Assembly: GCA_016125005.1 (NCBI GenBank)
Contig: WGMQ01000047.1
Location: 1-64,000, forward strand
DNA from: a bacterium
GTDB taxonomy: Bacteria; Sumerlaeota; Sumerlaeia; SLMS01
Direction: 5' to 3'
DNA: 64,000 nucleotides
Part shown: positions 7,884 to 17,000 of the stretch, piece after piece
How the letters are laid out: each line of letters begins with the position of its first letter
Position numbering within the stretch: position 1 is the first letter of the stretch
Program-made: the position numbers and the translations under genes
The notes under the pieces: generated by a model
What the model was told of the DNA's origin: nothing
Database searches by the model: none
What the model saw: only the letters and a program-made list of their open reading frames with translations

Positions 7884-8912
7884 TTACGCCTCGGCCTTCT
7901 TCTCCGCCTTTGCCACCGGTTTGATGTCTGCGGTATCGACCGCTTCCGGCAGGAGGCGCCCGAACACGAGGCGTCCCGCGTTTGTCTGCATCAGACTCAC
8001 GATGGTGATCGGAACCGTGCGCCCGATCAGCGGACGCGCTTCGTCGACCACGACCATCGTTCCGTCGTCCAGGTAGCCAACGCCCTGACCGGCGTCCTTG
8101 CCTTCGCGCTGGATTGCCAGGACGAGCTGATCGCCGACGCTGAGCGTCGGGCGCAGCGCGGCGCTCAGTGTGTTCACGTTGAGGGCCTTCACCTGGTGGA
8201 GGCCAGCGACCTTGCCCAGGTTGTAGTCGTTCGTCAGGATGCTGGCGCCCAGTTCCTTCGCCAGCAGGATCAGCTTGTGATCGGCGCCGTGGACCTCGGG
8301 GTAGTCTTTCTCAAAAAGCTGGAACTGGACGACGTCCTTAAAGGCATCGAGGTTCTCCAAGCCCTTGCGGCCGCTGTGGCGCTTGGCTGCGTCGCGCGAG
8401 TCCGCGAGGGTCTGCAATTCGTCGAGCACAAAGGTCGGCACGATCGCGTTCCGCGCCAGAAAACCGAGCGCGTAGAGATCCTTCACACGCCCGTCGATGA
8501 TGGCCGAGGTGTCCAGAAGCACACTGTCCTCGCGGGGAGACGTGATAAAGAAGCGCAGCCGCGAGAGCGACACACGATCCGCGTTTCGCAGCGCCATCAC
8601 GACGCCGAAATACATGAACAGCAGGTTGAAGCCGGCCTTGGCCGCGTCCTGCCCGCCCAACATGTTCTCCGGAAAAGTGTCGCGGAAGAGGCGCGAGAAG
8701 GCCAGACCGAGGAAGGCCCCCACGGCGCTCAGCACGATCTTTTTGGCCGAGAGTACGCGCGTTGCGTACTCCAGCGTGACGATGAAGAGTGCCAGCAACA
8801 GGGCGATCAGTGAAAACTCGGGACCGCCTTGGCTACCTGCCTTTCCGACCCAGTATCCGCACAAGGTCAGAGTCAGGACGAACAAGACTCGGACAATCCA
8901 AATAGGTTGCAT
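7884..8912 (-). CDS. PIN-TRAM membrane protein (YacL-like)
   Basis: A 342-residue protein with four predicted N-terminal membrane segments (about residues 5-130), then a PIN nuclease domain and a C-terminal TRAM domain. The PIN domain is marked by LLDTSAIIDGRVKDL, a central DELQ and LTNDYNLGKVA acidic positions. TRAM runs from about residue 270. This is the arrangement of Bacillus YacL and related proteins. The PIN domain suggests RNase activity and TRAM suggests RNA binding; no substrate is established. A GGAGG-type sequence lies unusually far (about 15 bases) from the ATG. Confidence 0.85.
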   Translation of the reverse strand: MQPIWIVRVLFVLTLTLCGYWVGKAGSQGGPEFSLIALLLALFIVTLEYATRVLSAKKIVLSAVGAFLGLAFSRLFRDTFPENMLGGQDAAKAGFNLLFMYFGVVMALRNADRVSLSRLRFFITSPREDSVLLDTSAIIDGRVKDLYALGFLARNAIVPTFVLDELQTLADSRDAAKRHSGRKGLENLDAFKDVVQFQLFEKDYPEVHGADHKLILLAKELGASILTNDYNLGKVAGLHQVKALNVNTLSAALRPTLSVGDQLVLAIQREGKDAGQGVGYLDDGTMVVVDEARPLIGRTVPITIVSLMQTNAGRLVFGRLLPEAVDTADIKPVAKAEKKAEA

Positions 8913-9032
8913 TAGCGGCGGAGAACCCTCCTTGGGTGCATTTAATCGACCTCATCCAGCCAGATGTCTCAACAACGATACGGGAAATTTTAGAGCGCTG
9001 CTTGCATTCTGCAACAGGACAGTCGAGGATGG

Positions 9033-10670
9033 TCAATTGTTTTCTTGTGTATCATTTTGTTTCCCATCGGGGAAACCCTCACCCAGATAGTACTCGCCGT
9101 CGAGAAGATGACGGGCCGCCCGCCGGACCTGCCAGTCGATCGCCTCGCTGTCACGCAACTCCTCAAGGAATGGGCGCATCCTGTCGCGGTGCGGATACAA
9201 CAGGCGATAGACTGTCGCGCCGTTGTTGGGAATGTCGTCATCGCGCAGGTTCTCCATCATCAGGTCAAGCAACGGCCCATTGTTGCCGGGGCTCCAGTCC
9301 TCGATCCACTCGTTCATCACCTCGGCAAGGCGGCTTGCCATGAGGAAGTCGCGGGATTGCACCGCGATTTCCAAGCCAGCCTCCATCAGTTCCGGCTCAG
9401 GCTCGATGTCGCTGGCGGCACCGGCGCGGAGGCTCCACGCGTCGTTGTACCACCACGACGACCGACTGTCGGTTGTCAGGTTGGCGATGATCATTTCCTG
9501 GGCGTCCATGGCGCGTTCGCGATCGCCTGCCTCGAGGAGGAACTCGGCCCGCGCCACTTGGTCGTCCCGCGTGCCGGCGGTCAGTTCCTTGCGAACCATG
9601 GAGAAGACCTGCTGACGCTGGCTATGGATGGCCCGCTGCCAGGTGGTCGGCTGGTAGCCTTCGTCCTCCGAATCATAGTTGTTCGAGAGCGCCTGCAGCA
9701 TCCTCCAGCGCGCGGGAGTCAAGTACTCGCCCGAGAGCGGCGCCAGAATCGCCCGGAAGCGCACGTCCGTCAGCAGGTGCATGTTATCGCCATCAAGGAG
9801 CGCCTGGAACACGTCATCCGCCAGGCGGGGGCCCAGCCCCGGCTTCGCGGCCATGATCGCCAGCGCGTCCGTATAGTCGGGCAGGTGCTCCAGCAGGACG
9901 GCGCGCGCCAGCGGGCGGATCATGTCGCGATAAAGGTAGAAGTCCGCATCATCAGGACTCGTCACGATGACGCAGGCGGCCACTTGGGCGAGGCGGATTC
10001 TTTGTGCTGGGGAGAAAGCAGCCAGCCGCTCGCCCAAGGCGTCGGCGTTCTCCTCGGTCACGGCACGATCCACTTCCTCCACCCAGCAATGACTAATGCC
10101 CGCCGCGTGGCAAAGGAGCAACTGGGCAAGACGCAGGCCCTCCTGATCGAGCGGGCCACGAACAGCGACCCTGTCCCATCGTTGCTCGATGGCAGGCAGG
10201 ATGCCGTCGGGCCAGCCATCCAACCCTGCGAGCAGGATCTCCGCCGCGCCAAACGCATTCCCTCGGACGTTATCGTCCAGGAACTGGTCGAGCAGATAGT
10301 CGAGCAGTTCCTCGCGGGTCATGCTTTCCGGCGCGTTCTCGGCGCAGAAGAGCAGCGGCTCCACCCCCCAACGATGCGGGGTCTCGCGCAGTTCCGCCGC
10401 GCGAGACCGCATCGCTGCGCGAAGCGACGGTTCCCTCAAGGGACCCAGCCCCGAGACCACACCGGCGAAGTTCGCCAGCAGAAGTGAGGACGAGGTCGGC
10501 GTATCCCCCACGAGGTTGCGGAGAGTGGCCGAGGTCGGCTCGTCGCCCGCGAAGGCGAAAGCGGCCTCGTACTTCTCCCGAACCTCAGGGAATTCCCAGT
10601 CAGAACGAGCGTGTGCGGGGGCAGCCATGGCCGCGGCAATCGCGGCCACCAACAGGAGCAGGAGGGGCAT
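9033..10670 (-). CDS. Secreted protein of unknown function
   Basis: A 545-residue protein with a clear N-terminal signal peptide: a hydrophobic leucine/alanine run ending in APAHA near residue 22. The rest is largely alpha-helical, rich in Leu, Ala, Glu and Arg, with no recognised motif. The pattern of short amphipathic helices would fit a TPR- or HEAT-like solenoid, but no repeat consensus can be demonstrated by eye. It is divergent from ispG across a 229-base spacer with no recognisable feature, and a 120-base spacer separates it from the yacL-like gene downstream. Function not assigned. Confidence 0.7.
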   Translation of the reverse strand: MPLLLLLVAAIAAAMAAPAHARSDWEFPEVREKYEAAFAFAGDEPTSATLRNLVGDTPTSSSLLLANFAGVVSGLGPLREPSLRAAMRSRAAELRETPHRWGVEPLLFCAENAPESMTREELLDYLLDQFLDDNVRGNAFGAAEILLAGLDGWPDGILPAIEQRWDRVAVRGPLDQEGLRLAQLLLCHAAGISHCWVEEVDRAVTEENADALGERLAAFSPAQRIRLAQVAACVIVTSPDDADFYLYRDMIRPLARAVLLEHLPDYTDALAIMAAKPGLGPRLADDVFQALLDGDNMHLLTDVRFRAILAPLSGEYLTPARWRMLQALSNNYDSEDEGYQPTTWQRAIHSQRQQVFSMVRKELTAGTRDDQVARAEFLLEAGDRERAMDAQEMIIANLTTDSRSSWWYNDAWSLRAGAASDIEPEPELMEAGLEIAVQSRDFLMASRLAEVMNEWIEDWSPGNNGPLLDLMMENLRDDDIPNNGATVYRLLYPHRDRMRPFLEELRDSEAIDWQVRRAARHLLDGEYYLGEGFPDGKQNDTQENN

Positions 10671-10899
10671 GGAACTGACTCGGGATGTGGGTGGGTGCGC
10701 GCCGATGGAATCACGTCAAACGCGCTTCACGACCTGCCCACCAACCGACGAACAACGTCAAGTCCGAAGTGATCCTTCGAAAGCAACAAAGTCGCCTCAA
10801 CGGGAAGGCCGCGTTCGAGCGGGGGCGGTGGCATCCCTCTTGCCTTGCCGGGGGGAGGAACCGTAGGAACTCGCCCCAGCTTTCCCTGAAGGAGCCCCA

Positions 10900-12060
10900 A
10901 TGAGCATCGCCCGCCGCAAGACACGTCAGCTCAAGGTCCGTCACGTCCCGATCGGTGGGGACGCACCCATCTCGGTCCAGACGATGACCAAGACCGACAC
11001 GCGCAATGTGGACGCCACGTTGTCGCAATTGGGCGATCTTCAGAAGGCCGGTGTCGACATCGTGCGGCTCGCCTGCCCCGACATCAAAGCCGCAGAAGCC
11101 TTCGATCAGATCATGAAGGCCGCACCGGTCCCGATCATTGCAGACATCCATTTCGACTATCGCCTGGCGCTTCGCGTGCTCGAGGCGGGAGTCGATGGCA
11201 TCCGACTCAATCCCGGTAATCTGGCCCGCAAGGACATGCTTCCGGAGATCGTTGCCCGCTGCCGCGAGCGGAACGTCCCGATCCGCATCGGCGTCAACAA
11301 CGGCAGCCTGCGCATGGACCTGCGCCGCAAGGTCTTCGCGGGGGCCATGACCACCGAGGACGCGATGGTTGAGTCCGCCCTCGACGAAATCCGCGCCATT
11401 GAGGACCTGGGCTACGATCAGATCAAGCTCTCGCTCAAGGCCTCCGACGTGCTCACCACCGTGAAGGCCTACCGCGCCATGGCGGACAAGACCGACGTTC
11501 CCTTTCACGTCGGCCTGACGGAAGCTGGTACCGTCCGCGCCGGCACCATCAAGAGTGCCATGGCGATCGGCGCGCTCCTCATTGACGGACTTTGCGACAC
11601 GATCCGCGTCTCGCTCACCGGCGATTCCCGCGAGGAAGTGTACGTCGGCCAGAAGATGCTGGCGAACCTGGGGCTGCGCAATGCGGGCCCCAACCTGGTC
11701 AGCTGTCCGAGCTGTGGTCGAGTCGAGATTGCCCTGGAGAAGGCCGCGCTCGCCGTCGAGGAAAGACTCCGAACCGGCTACGCCAACGAGAACATTTCGG
11801 TCTCGGTCATGGGCTGTGCGGTGAACGGTCCGGGCGAAGGCCAGATTTCCGACTTCGGCATCGCCGGTGGTCGCGGCAAGGGCGCCATCTATCGCCTCGG
11901 CAAGGTGGTACGCGGTTGCCGCGAGGACGAGATGGTCGACGTTCTCTTTCAGGAAATCGACAAATGGATTGCGGCTGGCCGACCGCAGGAAGAGGTTGAT
12001 CCTGAGGTTCTCGAGTCGGTGCTCAATGCCAAGCCGATGAACGAGACCGCCAACGTCTAG
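10900..12060 (+). CDS. ispG: 4-hydroxy-3-methylbut-2-en-1-yl diphosphate synthase
   Basis: A 386-residue IspG (GcpE), the penultimate enzyme of the MEP isoprenoid pathway, a [4Fe-4S] reductase that needs a ferredoxin or flavodoxin. The TIM-barrel part begins with RRKTRQLKVRHVPIG and VQTMTKTDT. The C-terminal iron-sulfur part has SCPSCGR and VMGCAVNGPGE, supplying the cluster ligands. The ATG has AAGGAG six bases upstream. It heads a four-gene operon whose last gene encodes a thioredoxin-like [2Fe-2S] ferredoxin. Confidence 0.97.
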   Translation: MSIARRKTRQLKVRHVPIGGDAPISVQTMTKTDTRNVDATLSQLGDLQKAGVDIVRLACPDIKAAEAFDQIMKAAPVPIIADIHFDYRLALRVLEAGVDGIRLNPGNLARKDMLPEIVARCRERNVPIRIGVNNGSLRMDLRRKVFAGAMTTEDAMVESALDEIRAIEDLGYDQIKLSLKASDVLTTVKAYRAMADKTDVPFHVGLTEAGTVRAGTIKSAMAIGALLIDGLCDTIRVSLTGDSREEVYVGQKMLANLGLRNAGPNLVSCPSCGRVEIALEKAALAVEERLRTGYANENISVSVMGCAVNGPGEGQISDFGIAGGRGKGAIYRLGKVVRGCREDEMVDVLFQEIDKWIAAGRPQEEVDPEVLESVLNAKPMNETANV

Positions 12061-12082
12061 GATCACGCGGGGGAACTTTGCG

Positions 12083-12892
12083 ATGAGCACACTCGACAGC
12101 ACCTACCCACTCGCTGAGAAACAGATCGCTAGATATCAGCGCGACGGGCACATCGTGCTTCGCGAAGTTCTGCCCCGCGCCGAAGCGCTCGGTTGGCGCG
12201 CCCCCATCGAGACCGCTGTTGAAACTTGGCGCCGCGACCGCCGCCCGCTCGGCGAGCGCGAAACCACCTACGGTCGCGCCTTTGTACAGGTTACCAACCT
12301 TTGGAAGGTCGACGAGAAGGTTCGGCAATTCGCCCTGGCGCGCCGCTTCGGTCGCATCGCCGCCGAACTCATGGGCGTCGACGGCGTGCGCATGTACCAC
12401 GATCAGGCCCTTATCAAGGAGGCTGGCGGCGGGCACACCCCCTGGCATCAGGACCAATTCTATTGGCCCATCGCCAGCGACAAGACTATCACCATGTGGA
12501 TGCCGCTGGTGGATTGCCCCGGAGAAATGGGGCCGATGGTCTTCGCTTCGCGCCAGGACAAGCGCGGCTCCCGTGCCCAACTCGCCATCAGCGACAACTC
12601 CGCAGCCTACTTCACGAAGCTGGCTCGCGACGAGGCATGGGATCTCGCGACCTACGAGCTTCTTGCTGGCGACGCCACGTTCCATTCGGGGTGGGCGCCC
12701 CATCGTGCCACCGGCAACACGACCAAGGAAACCCGCGTGGTCATGACGATCATCTTCCACGCGGCCGATGCGAAAGTCTCCGAGATGCAGAACGAGTTCC
12801 AGCCCAAGGACCTCGAGGCTTTCTTCCCGGGACTCAAGCCCGGCGACGTTGCCGCCAGCCCCCTGAACCCTCTCGTTTGGTCCCGGTCCTGA
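12083..12892 (+). CDS. Phytanoyl-CoA dioxygenase family protein (Fe(II)/2-oxoglutarate)
   Basis: A 269-residue PhyH-type oxygenase. The iron ligands are visible as HQD in TPWHQDQFYWP (about residue 120) and a distal His in ATFHSGWAPHRA, followed by the arginine-containing segment that binds 2-oxoglutarate. PhyH enzymes hydroxylate or halogenate small lipophilic or natural-product substrates; the substrate here cannot be read from the sequence. It starts 22 bases after ispG and is followed after three bases by a methyltransferase. Confidence 0.85.
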   Translation: MSTLDSTYPLAEKQIARYQRDGHIVLREVLPRAEALGWRAPIETAVETWRRDRRPLGERETTYGRAFVQVTNLWKVDEKVRQFALARRFGRIAAELMGVDGVRMYHDQALIKEAGGGHTPWHQDQFYWPIASDKTITMWMPLVDCPGEMGPMVFASRQDKRGSRAQLAISDNSAAYFTKLARDEAWDLATYELLAGDATFHSGWAPHRATGNTTKETRVVMTIIFHAADAKVSEMQNEFQPKDLEAFFPGLKPGDVAASPLNPLVWSRS

Positions 12893-12895
12893 TCC

Positions 12896-13558
12896 GTGGC
12901 CGGTCCCACCCCGATCATTAGCGAGCCGGTTGAGCTGTACCTCGCGCGATTGGCCGTGACCGACTGCGGCGTGCCGCCGGTTATCGAGGAACTCCACGCC
13001 GAGGCCAGTCGCCGCTGCTTCCCCATCGTCGGGCCAGAGGTCGGTCGCTTCTTCCGCCAGCTTGCCCTCCTGCGCCATCCGCGTCGGATCCTGGAACTTG
13101 GTAGCGGGTTCGGCTACTCGGCGCTGTGGTGGGCCCTTGGCGCGCCACAGGCAGAGATTCACCTCACAGATTGGAACCAGAACCTCCTCGACGAGGCGAT
13201 GCGCCATGCGGCGGCGCTCGGCGTGGCTCACCAGTTGCGCACCCACCAGGGGGACGCGCTGGTCATTGCCGAAGATTTGCCCGGGCCGTGGGACATCGTC
13301 TTTGCCGACCTGAACAAGGAACAATACCCCGAGGTGATCGACTTGGCGCGCAGGGCCCTTGCTGTCGGTGGGGTGCTCGTCTTCGACAACATCCTGTGGC
13401 ACGGTGAAGTCGCCGCGCCCGCCGCGGAGCAGCCTCCACCGGCCCGCGCGGTCGTCGAAGCCACGCGCCGTCTATACAACGATCCCGACTTCGCATGCAG
13501 CATCCTCCCCATTCGCGACGGCGTTCTGCTTGCTGTCAGGACCGGAGTTTCCCCTTGA
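12896..13558 (+). CDS. Class I O-methyltransferase (caffeoyl-CoA OMT family)
   Basis: A 220-residue SAM-dependent methyltransferase of the family 3 type. It has [25 protein letters not shown], the SAM-binding [15 protein letters not shown], the metal/SAM segment [23 protein letters not shown] and [12 protein letters not shown]. Members methylate catechols or hydroxyl groups of small molecules. The start is GTG, three bases after the dioxygenase stop. Its own stop overlaps the next start (TTGA). A likely two-enzyme tailoring pair with the dioxygenase (inference). Confidence 0.87.
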   Translation: MAGPTPIISEPVELYLARLAVTDCGVPPVIEELHAEASRRCFPIVGPEVGRFFRQLALLRHPRRILELGSGFGYSALWWALGAPQAEIHLTDWNQNLLDEAMRHAAALGVAHQLRTHQGDALVIAEDLPGPWDIVFADLNKEQYPEVIDLARRALAVGGVLVFDNILWHGEVAAPAAEQPPPARAVVEATRRLYNDPDFACSILPIRDGVLLAVRTGVSP

Positions 13559-13920
13559 GCGATCCCAAGCTGACACGACTGGCGGAAGAGCTGGGCGTCA
13601 CCACGGCCCGGCGCCACATTTTCCTCTGCTGCGACCAGACCAAGCCAAAGTGCTGTGGGCGTGAGGAGAGCCTTGAGGCCTGGGAATACCTGAAGCGTCG
13701 CCTCAAGCAACTCGGCCTGAGCGACAAGGGCGGCATCATGCGCACCAAGGCAAACTGCCTTCGCCTGTGCGAGCGGGGACCCGTCGCCGTTGTCTATCCC
13801 GAAGGTGTCTGGTACCATGACTGCCGCCCTGACGTGCTGGAGCGCATCATCCAGGAACACCTCATCGGCGGTCGGCCAGTGCAGGAATACCTGATCGTGG
13901 AACATCCACTGGAGCCGTGA
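13555..13920 (+). CDS. Thioredoxin-like [2Fe-2S] ferredoxin
   Basis: A 121-residue protein of the thioredoxin-like ferredoxin type. Cysteines are arranged as [13 protein letters not shown] near the N-terminus and, about 35 residues on, [21 protein letters not shown], matching the C-X(8-12)-C ... C-X3-C pattern. The start is TTG overlapping the methyltransferase stop by four bases, so it is translationally coupled. Its place at the end of an operon that begins with ispG suggests it is an electron donor for IspG and/or supports the dioxygenase; that is inference. Confidence 0.83.
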   Translation: MSDPKLTRLAEELGVTTARRHIFLCCDQTKPKCCGREESLEAWEYLKRRLKQLGLSDKGGIMRTKANCLRLCERGPVAVVYPEGVWYHDCRPDVLERIIQEHLIGGRPVQEYLIVEHPLEP

Positions 13921-14049
13921 GCCATCAGTCAGGGCGAACATCCCTGTGCCCGCGTCTTTCGCCCGGCACTTTCTTTTCGCCGTTGACCCTACACCATTGT
14001 CCTGCCAGTAAAACGGGGTTGCAACCACGCTCGCAGGGAGTTGGCATCA

Positions 14050-15357
14050 ATGCGTCCACGCTTGTCCTTCGTCCTGTTTTGTCTCCTGACTGCCTGGCTC
14101 ATGACGGGATGCGATCACTCCGAGCGCGAGCCCAAGCGCTCGCCCACGGCCACCCCCCCGGCGAACCCCAATGAACTTCGCATCTACATGGATCCGATCG
14201 GCAGGGCGGGGCTCCTGAACCGCATGATGGTGCAGGAGTTCTCCGAGCAGTTCGGAATCCCCGTGCAAATTATCAGCAACGTGGACGATGCCACCGACCG
14301 CCTTGACAAGATCACCCAGATCCTGGCGAGCCGCACGTCGGGCATCGACATCCTGATGATCGACTTCACCTGGGCGCCCATGCTTCACCAATACACCGAG
14401 GATCTGGCGCCGCGGCTGGGCCGGGAAAAGGACGAGTTCTTCCCTCAACTCATCCGCCAGAATACCGCTCAAGGGAAGCTGGTGGGCATCCCCATGTACG
14501 TCGACACGGGCATCCTCTACTACCGCGCCGACCTGATGGAAAAGTACGGCTACAGCGAGCCACCCGTCACTTGGGAAGAGATGGCCGCCATGGCAGCCCA
14601 TGTGCAGGAAGAGGAACGCAAGCGCGGCAACCTTGAGTTCTGGGGACTGGCTCTGGCTGCCAATGCGCAGGAGAACCTGACGTGTATGGCTCTCGAGTGG
14701 CAGGCCTCCGCGGGTGGTGGCACCATGGTGACGGACGGCGGGCGGGTGACGGTCAACAATCGCGGCACGGTCGAGGCTCTCACCATGGCGCGCGGCTGGA
14801 TTGGCAAGATCGCCCCCGAGCAGAGTCTCTCCATGGATAACGAAGCGGCCCGGCGCCAGTTCCAGGAGGGCAATGCGCTCTTCATGCGCGGCTGGAGTTA
14901 TGCCTGGGAGTTGCTGAACGACGACACGTCGGCGGTCCGTGGAAAGGTGAAGATCGCCCTTCTTCCCGGCGGCGTTGGCGGGCGTCGGTCCGTCCTCGGC
15001 GGCTGGCAGTTGGCCATTTCCGCCTCCAGTACCCGCAAGGATAACGCCTGGAAACTGGTCCAACACCTCACCTCGGCGAGGAGCCAACGTCTCCGGGCCA
15101 TGGAAGGAGGGTTCCCTCCCACACGCCCGAAGCTGTATGAGGACCCGAATCTCCAGCGCAAGCAGCCCCACCTGCCACTGATCGGCAGCGCGATCGGCAG
15201 CTCCGTCATGCGCCCCTCCCGCGGTGCTCGGAACCTCTACGGTCAGGTTTCCATGATCTACTTCACCGGTGTCTCCGACGTGCTCGCGGGCAGGAGCAAC
15301 CCGGAGGTCGGCCTGGACGTGATGGAGGCCAAGATGAAGCGAGCCTTGGAGCGCTGA
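14050..15357 (+). CDS. ABC-type extracellular solute-binding lipoprotein (family 1)
   Basis: A 435-residue lipoprotein. A hydrophobic signal ends in the lipobox LMTGC. The mature part resembles sugar-type solute-binding proteins: DILMIDFTWAPMLHQYTEDLAPRL, VGIPMYVDTGILYYRADLMEKYG and LPGGVGGRRSVLGGWQLAIS. These bind oligosaccharides or polyols outside the inner membrane for an ABC importer. No permease or ATPase gene is nearby, so its transporter must be elsewhere. The ATG at 14050 is preferred to the TTG at 14041. Confidence 0.88.
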   Translation: MRPRLSFVLFCLLTAWLMTGCDHSEREPKRSPTATPPANPNELRIYMDPIGRAGLLNRMMVQEFSEQFGIPVQIISNVDDATDRLDKITQILASRTSGIDILMIDFTWAPMLHQYTEDLAPRLGREKDEFFPQLIRQNTAQGKLVGIPMYVDTGILYYRADLMEKYGYSEPPVTWEEMAAMAAHVQEEERKRGNLEFWGLALAANAQENLTCMALEWQASAGGGTMVTDGGRVTVNNRGTVEALTMARGWIGKIAPEQSLSMDNEAARRQFQEGNALFMRGWSYAWELLNDDTSAVRGKVKIALLPGGVGGRRSVLGGWQLAISASSTRKDNAWKLVQHLTSARSQRLRAMEGGFPPTRPKLYEDPNLQRKQPHLPLIGSAIGSSVMRPSRGARNLYGQVSMIYFTGVSDVLAGRSNPEVGLDVMEAKMKRALER

Positions 15358-15437
15358 GTTTACCCTCGCGCACGATTCCCGCTTCCTCTCACTCTCGGCC
15401 ACTGGACTACTCGAAGGAAGGCATCGGGAACGGACGA

Positions 15438-16994
15438 ATGGACAAATGCGATCTGCTGGTGATCGGGATCGGAGCGGGTGGCGGGGCGTGTGCCCTTCGA
15501 GCCGCCGACTTGGGGATGCAGGTGATCGTCATCACCAGTTCCCTCCAATCCGACAAGGGATCGAATACCTCCTGGGCGCAAGGCGGCATCATCTACCGCA
15601 GCCCCGATGACTCGCCGGAGTTGCTCGCCAAGGACGTTCACGAGGCGGGCGTCGGCATCAGCAACCCCGCCGCCGTCGCGCTGCTAAGCACCCGCGGCCC
15701 GGATCTTGTCCGCGAACTCCTCATCGAGCGCTGCCAGGTTCCCTTCGATCGCACCAAGGACGGCGAGTTGGATTTCACCGAGGAGGCGGCGCACTCCCGC
15801 GCCCGCATCATCCACGTCGAGGACGCCACCGGTCGCTCCATCGCCCAGCATCTTGTCCGCGCCGTGAAGGACCACCCGAACATCACCGTGATCGAGCGCG
15901 CCGTTGCCGTGGACCTCATCATGCGCGGCCACCACACGGTCGATCCGCGCGACGTCTATCGCCGCCCGCGTTGTCTTGGCGCCTACATCCTCGAGCGCGA
16001 TCATGATCGGGTGCGCCCCATCATGGCGCGCGAGACCGTGCTGGCCACGGGAGGACTCGGCCAGATTTACCTGCACACCACCAACCCGCGTTCCGCCCGC
16101 GGAGACGGGCTGGCCATGGCCTATCGCGCCGGTGCCCGCGTCATCAATCTGGAGTACGTCCAGTTTCACCCGACGGCCCTGTATCATCGCCTCGCGCCCC
16201 GCTTCCTCCTGAGCGAGTCCCTGCGCGGCGAAGGCGCCCGGCTCGTGACCCGCGACGGCACTCCCTTCATGCAGAAGTATCACAAGCTCGGCGACCTGGC
16301 TCCCCGCGACGTCGTGGCCCGCGGCATCCAGGAGGAGATGATGGAGACTGGCGAGGACTGCATGTACCTCGACATCACCGACCACGACCCGGATTGGATT
16401 CGCGCCCGCTTCCCGCTGATCTATCAGACATGCAAGAGCTATGGCATCGACATCACGAAGGACCGCGTGCCCGTGGTGCCTGCCGCGCATTATGCCTGCG
16501 GCGGGGTGGCGGTGGACCTGGAGGGGCGCACGAACCTGACCGGCCTGCGGGCCGTCGGCGAGGTCAGCTGCACCGGGGTTCACGGCGCCAATCGACTCGC
16601 CTCCACGTCACTGCTCGAGGCCATCACCTGGGGCTATACGGCGGCAGAAGGCGCGGCACGCGACCTTCACGAAAACCCCATCCCGGACATCGAGACGGTC
16701 GAGCCCTGGCAGATGGAATCGGAGGAAGTCGACCCGACCCTCATCCAGCAGGACTGGGCGACCATCAAGATGACCATGTGGAACTACGTCGGCCTCGTGA
16801 GGACGCGCAAGCGGCTCAACCGGGCCCTGAAGATCCTGCGGGAATTGCAGTTCGAGATCGAGTCCTTCTATCGCCGCGCCAAGCCCACCGAGCAGGTCAT
16901 CGGCCTGCGAAACGGAGTGCAGACGGCGCTCGCCATCACGCACTCCGCCTATCGCAATCGTGTCAGTCGAGGCGGGCACTACCGCCTCGACTGA
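15438..16994 (+). CDS. nadB: L-aspartate oxidase
   Basis: A 518-residue FAD-dependent enzyme that makes iminoaspartate for NAD synthesis. The FAD Rossmann motif is IGIGAGGGACALRAAD at residues about 10-25. SNTSWAQGG, FHPTALYH and LLSESLRGEGARLV are typical active-site segments. GLRAVGEVSCTGVHGANRLASTSLLEA is close to the NadB signature and separates it from succinate dehydrogenase subunits. nadA and nadC are not adjacent. It ends six bases before a convergent amidase gene. Confidence 0.93.
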   Translation: MDKCDLLVIGIGAGGGACALRAADLGMQVIVITSSLQSDKGSNTSWAQGGIIYRSPDDSPELLAKDVHEAGVGISNPAAVALLSTRGPDLVRELLIERCQVPFDRTKDGELDFTEEAAHSRARIIHVEDATGRSIAQHLVRAVKDHPNITVIERAVAVDLIMRGHHTVDPRDVYRRPRCLGAYILERDHDRVRPIMARETVLATGGLGQIYLHTTNPRSARGDGLAMAYRAGARVINLEYVQFHPTALYHRLAPRFLLSESLRGEGARLVTRDGTPFMQKYHKLGDLAPRDVVARGIQEEMMETGEDCMYLDITDHDPDWIRARFPLIYQTCKSYGIDITKDRVPVVPAAHYACGGVAVDLEGRTNLTGLRAVGEVSCTGVHGANRLASTSLLEAITWGYTAAEGAARDLHENPIPDIETVEPWQMESEEVDPTLIQQDWATIKMTMWNYVGLVRTRKRLNRALKILRELQFEIESFYRRAKPTEQVIGLRNGVQTALAITHSAYRNRVSRGGHYRLD

Positions 16995-17000
16995 CAGAAG

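Noticed and set aside
9045-10487. Long plus-strand frame opposite the secreted unknown protein
   Set aside because: It is the antisense shadow of the gene at 9033-10670; it is rich in Arg, His and Gly and has no signal or ribosome-binding site.
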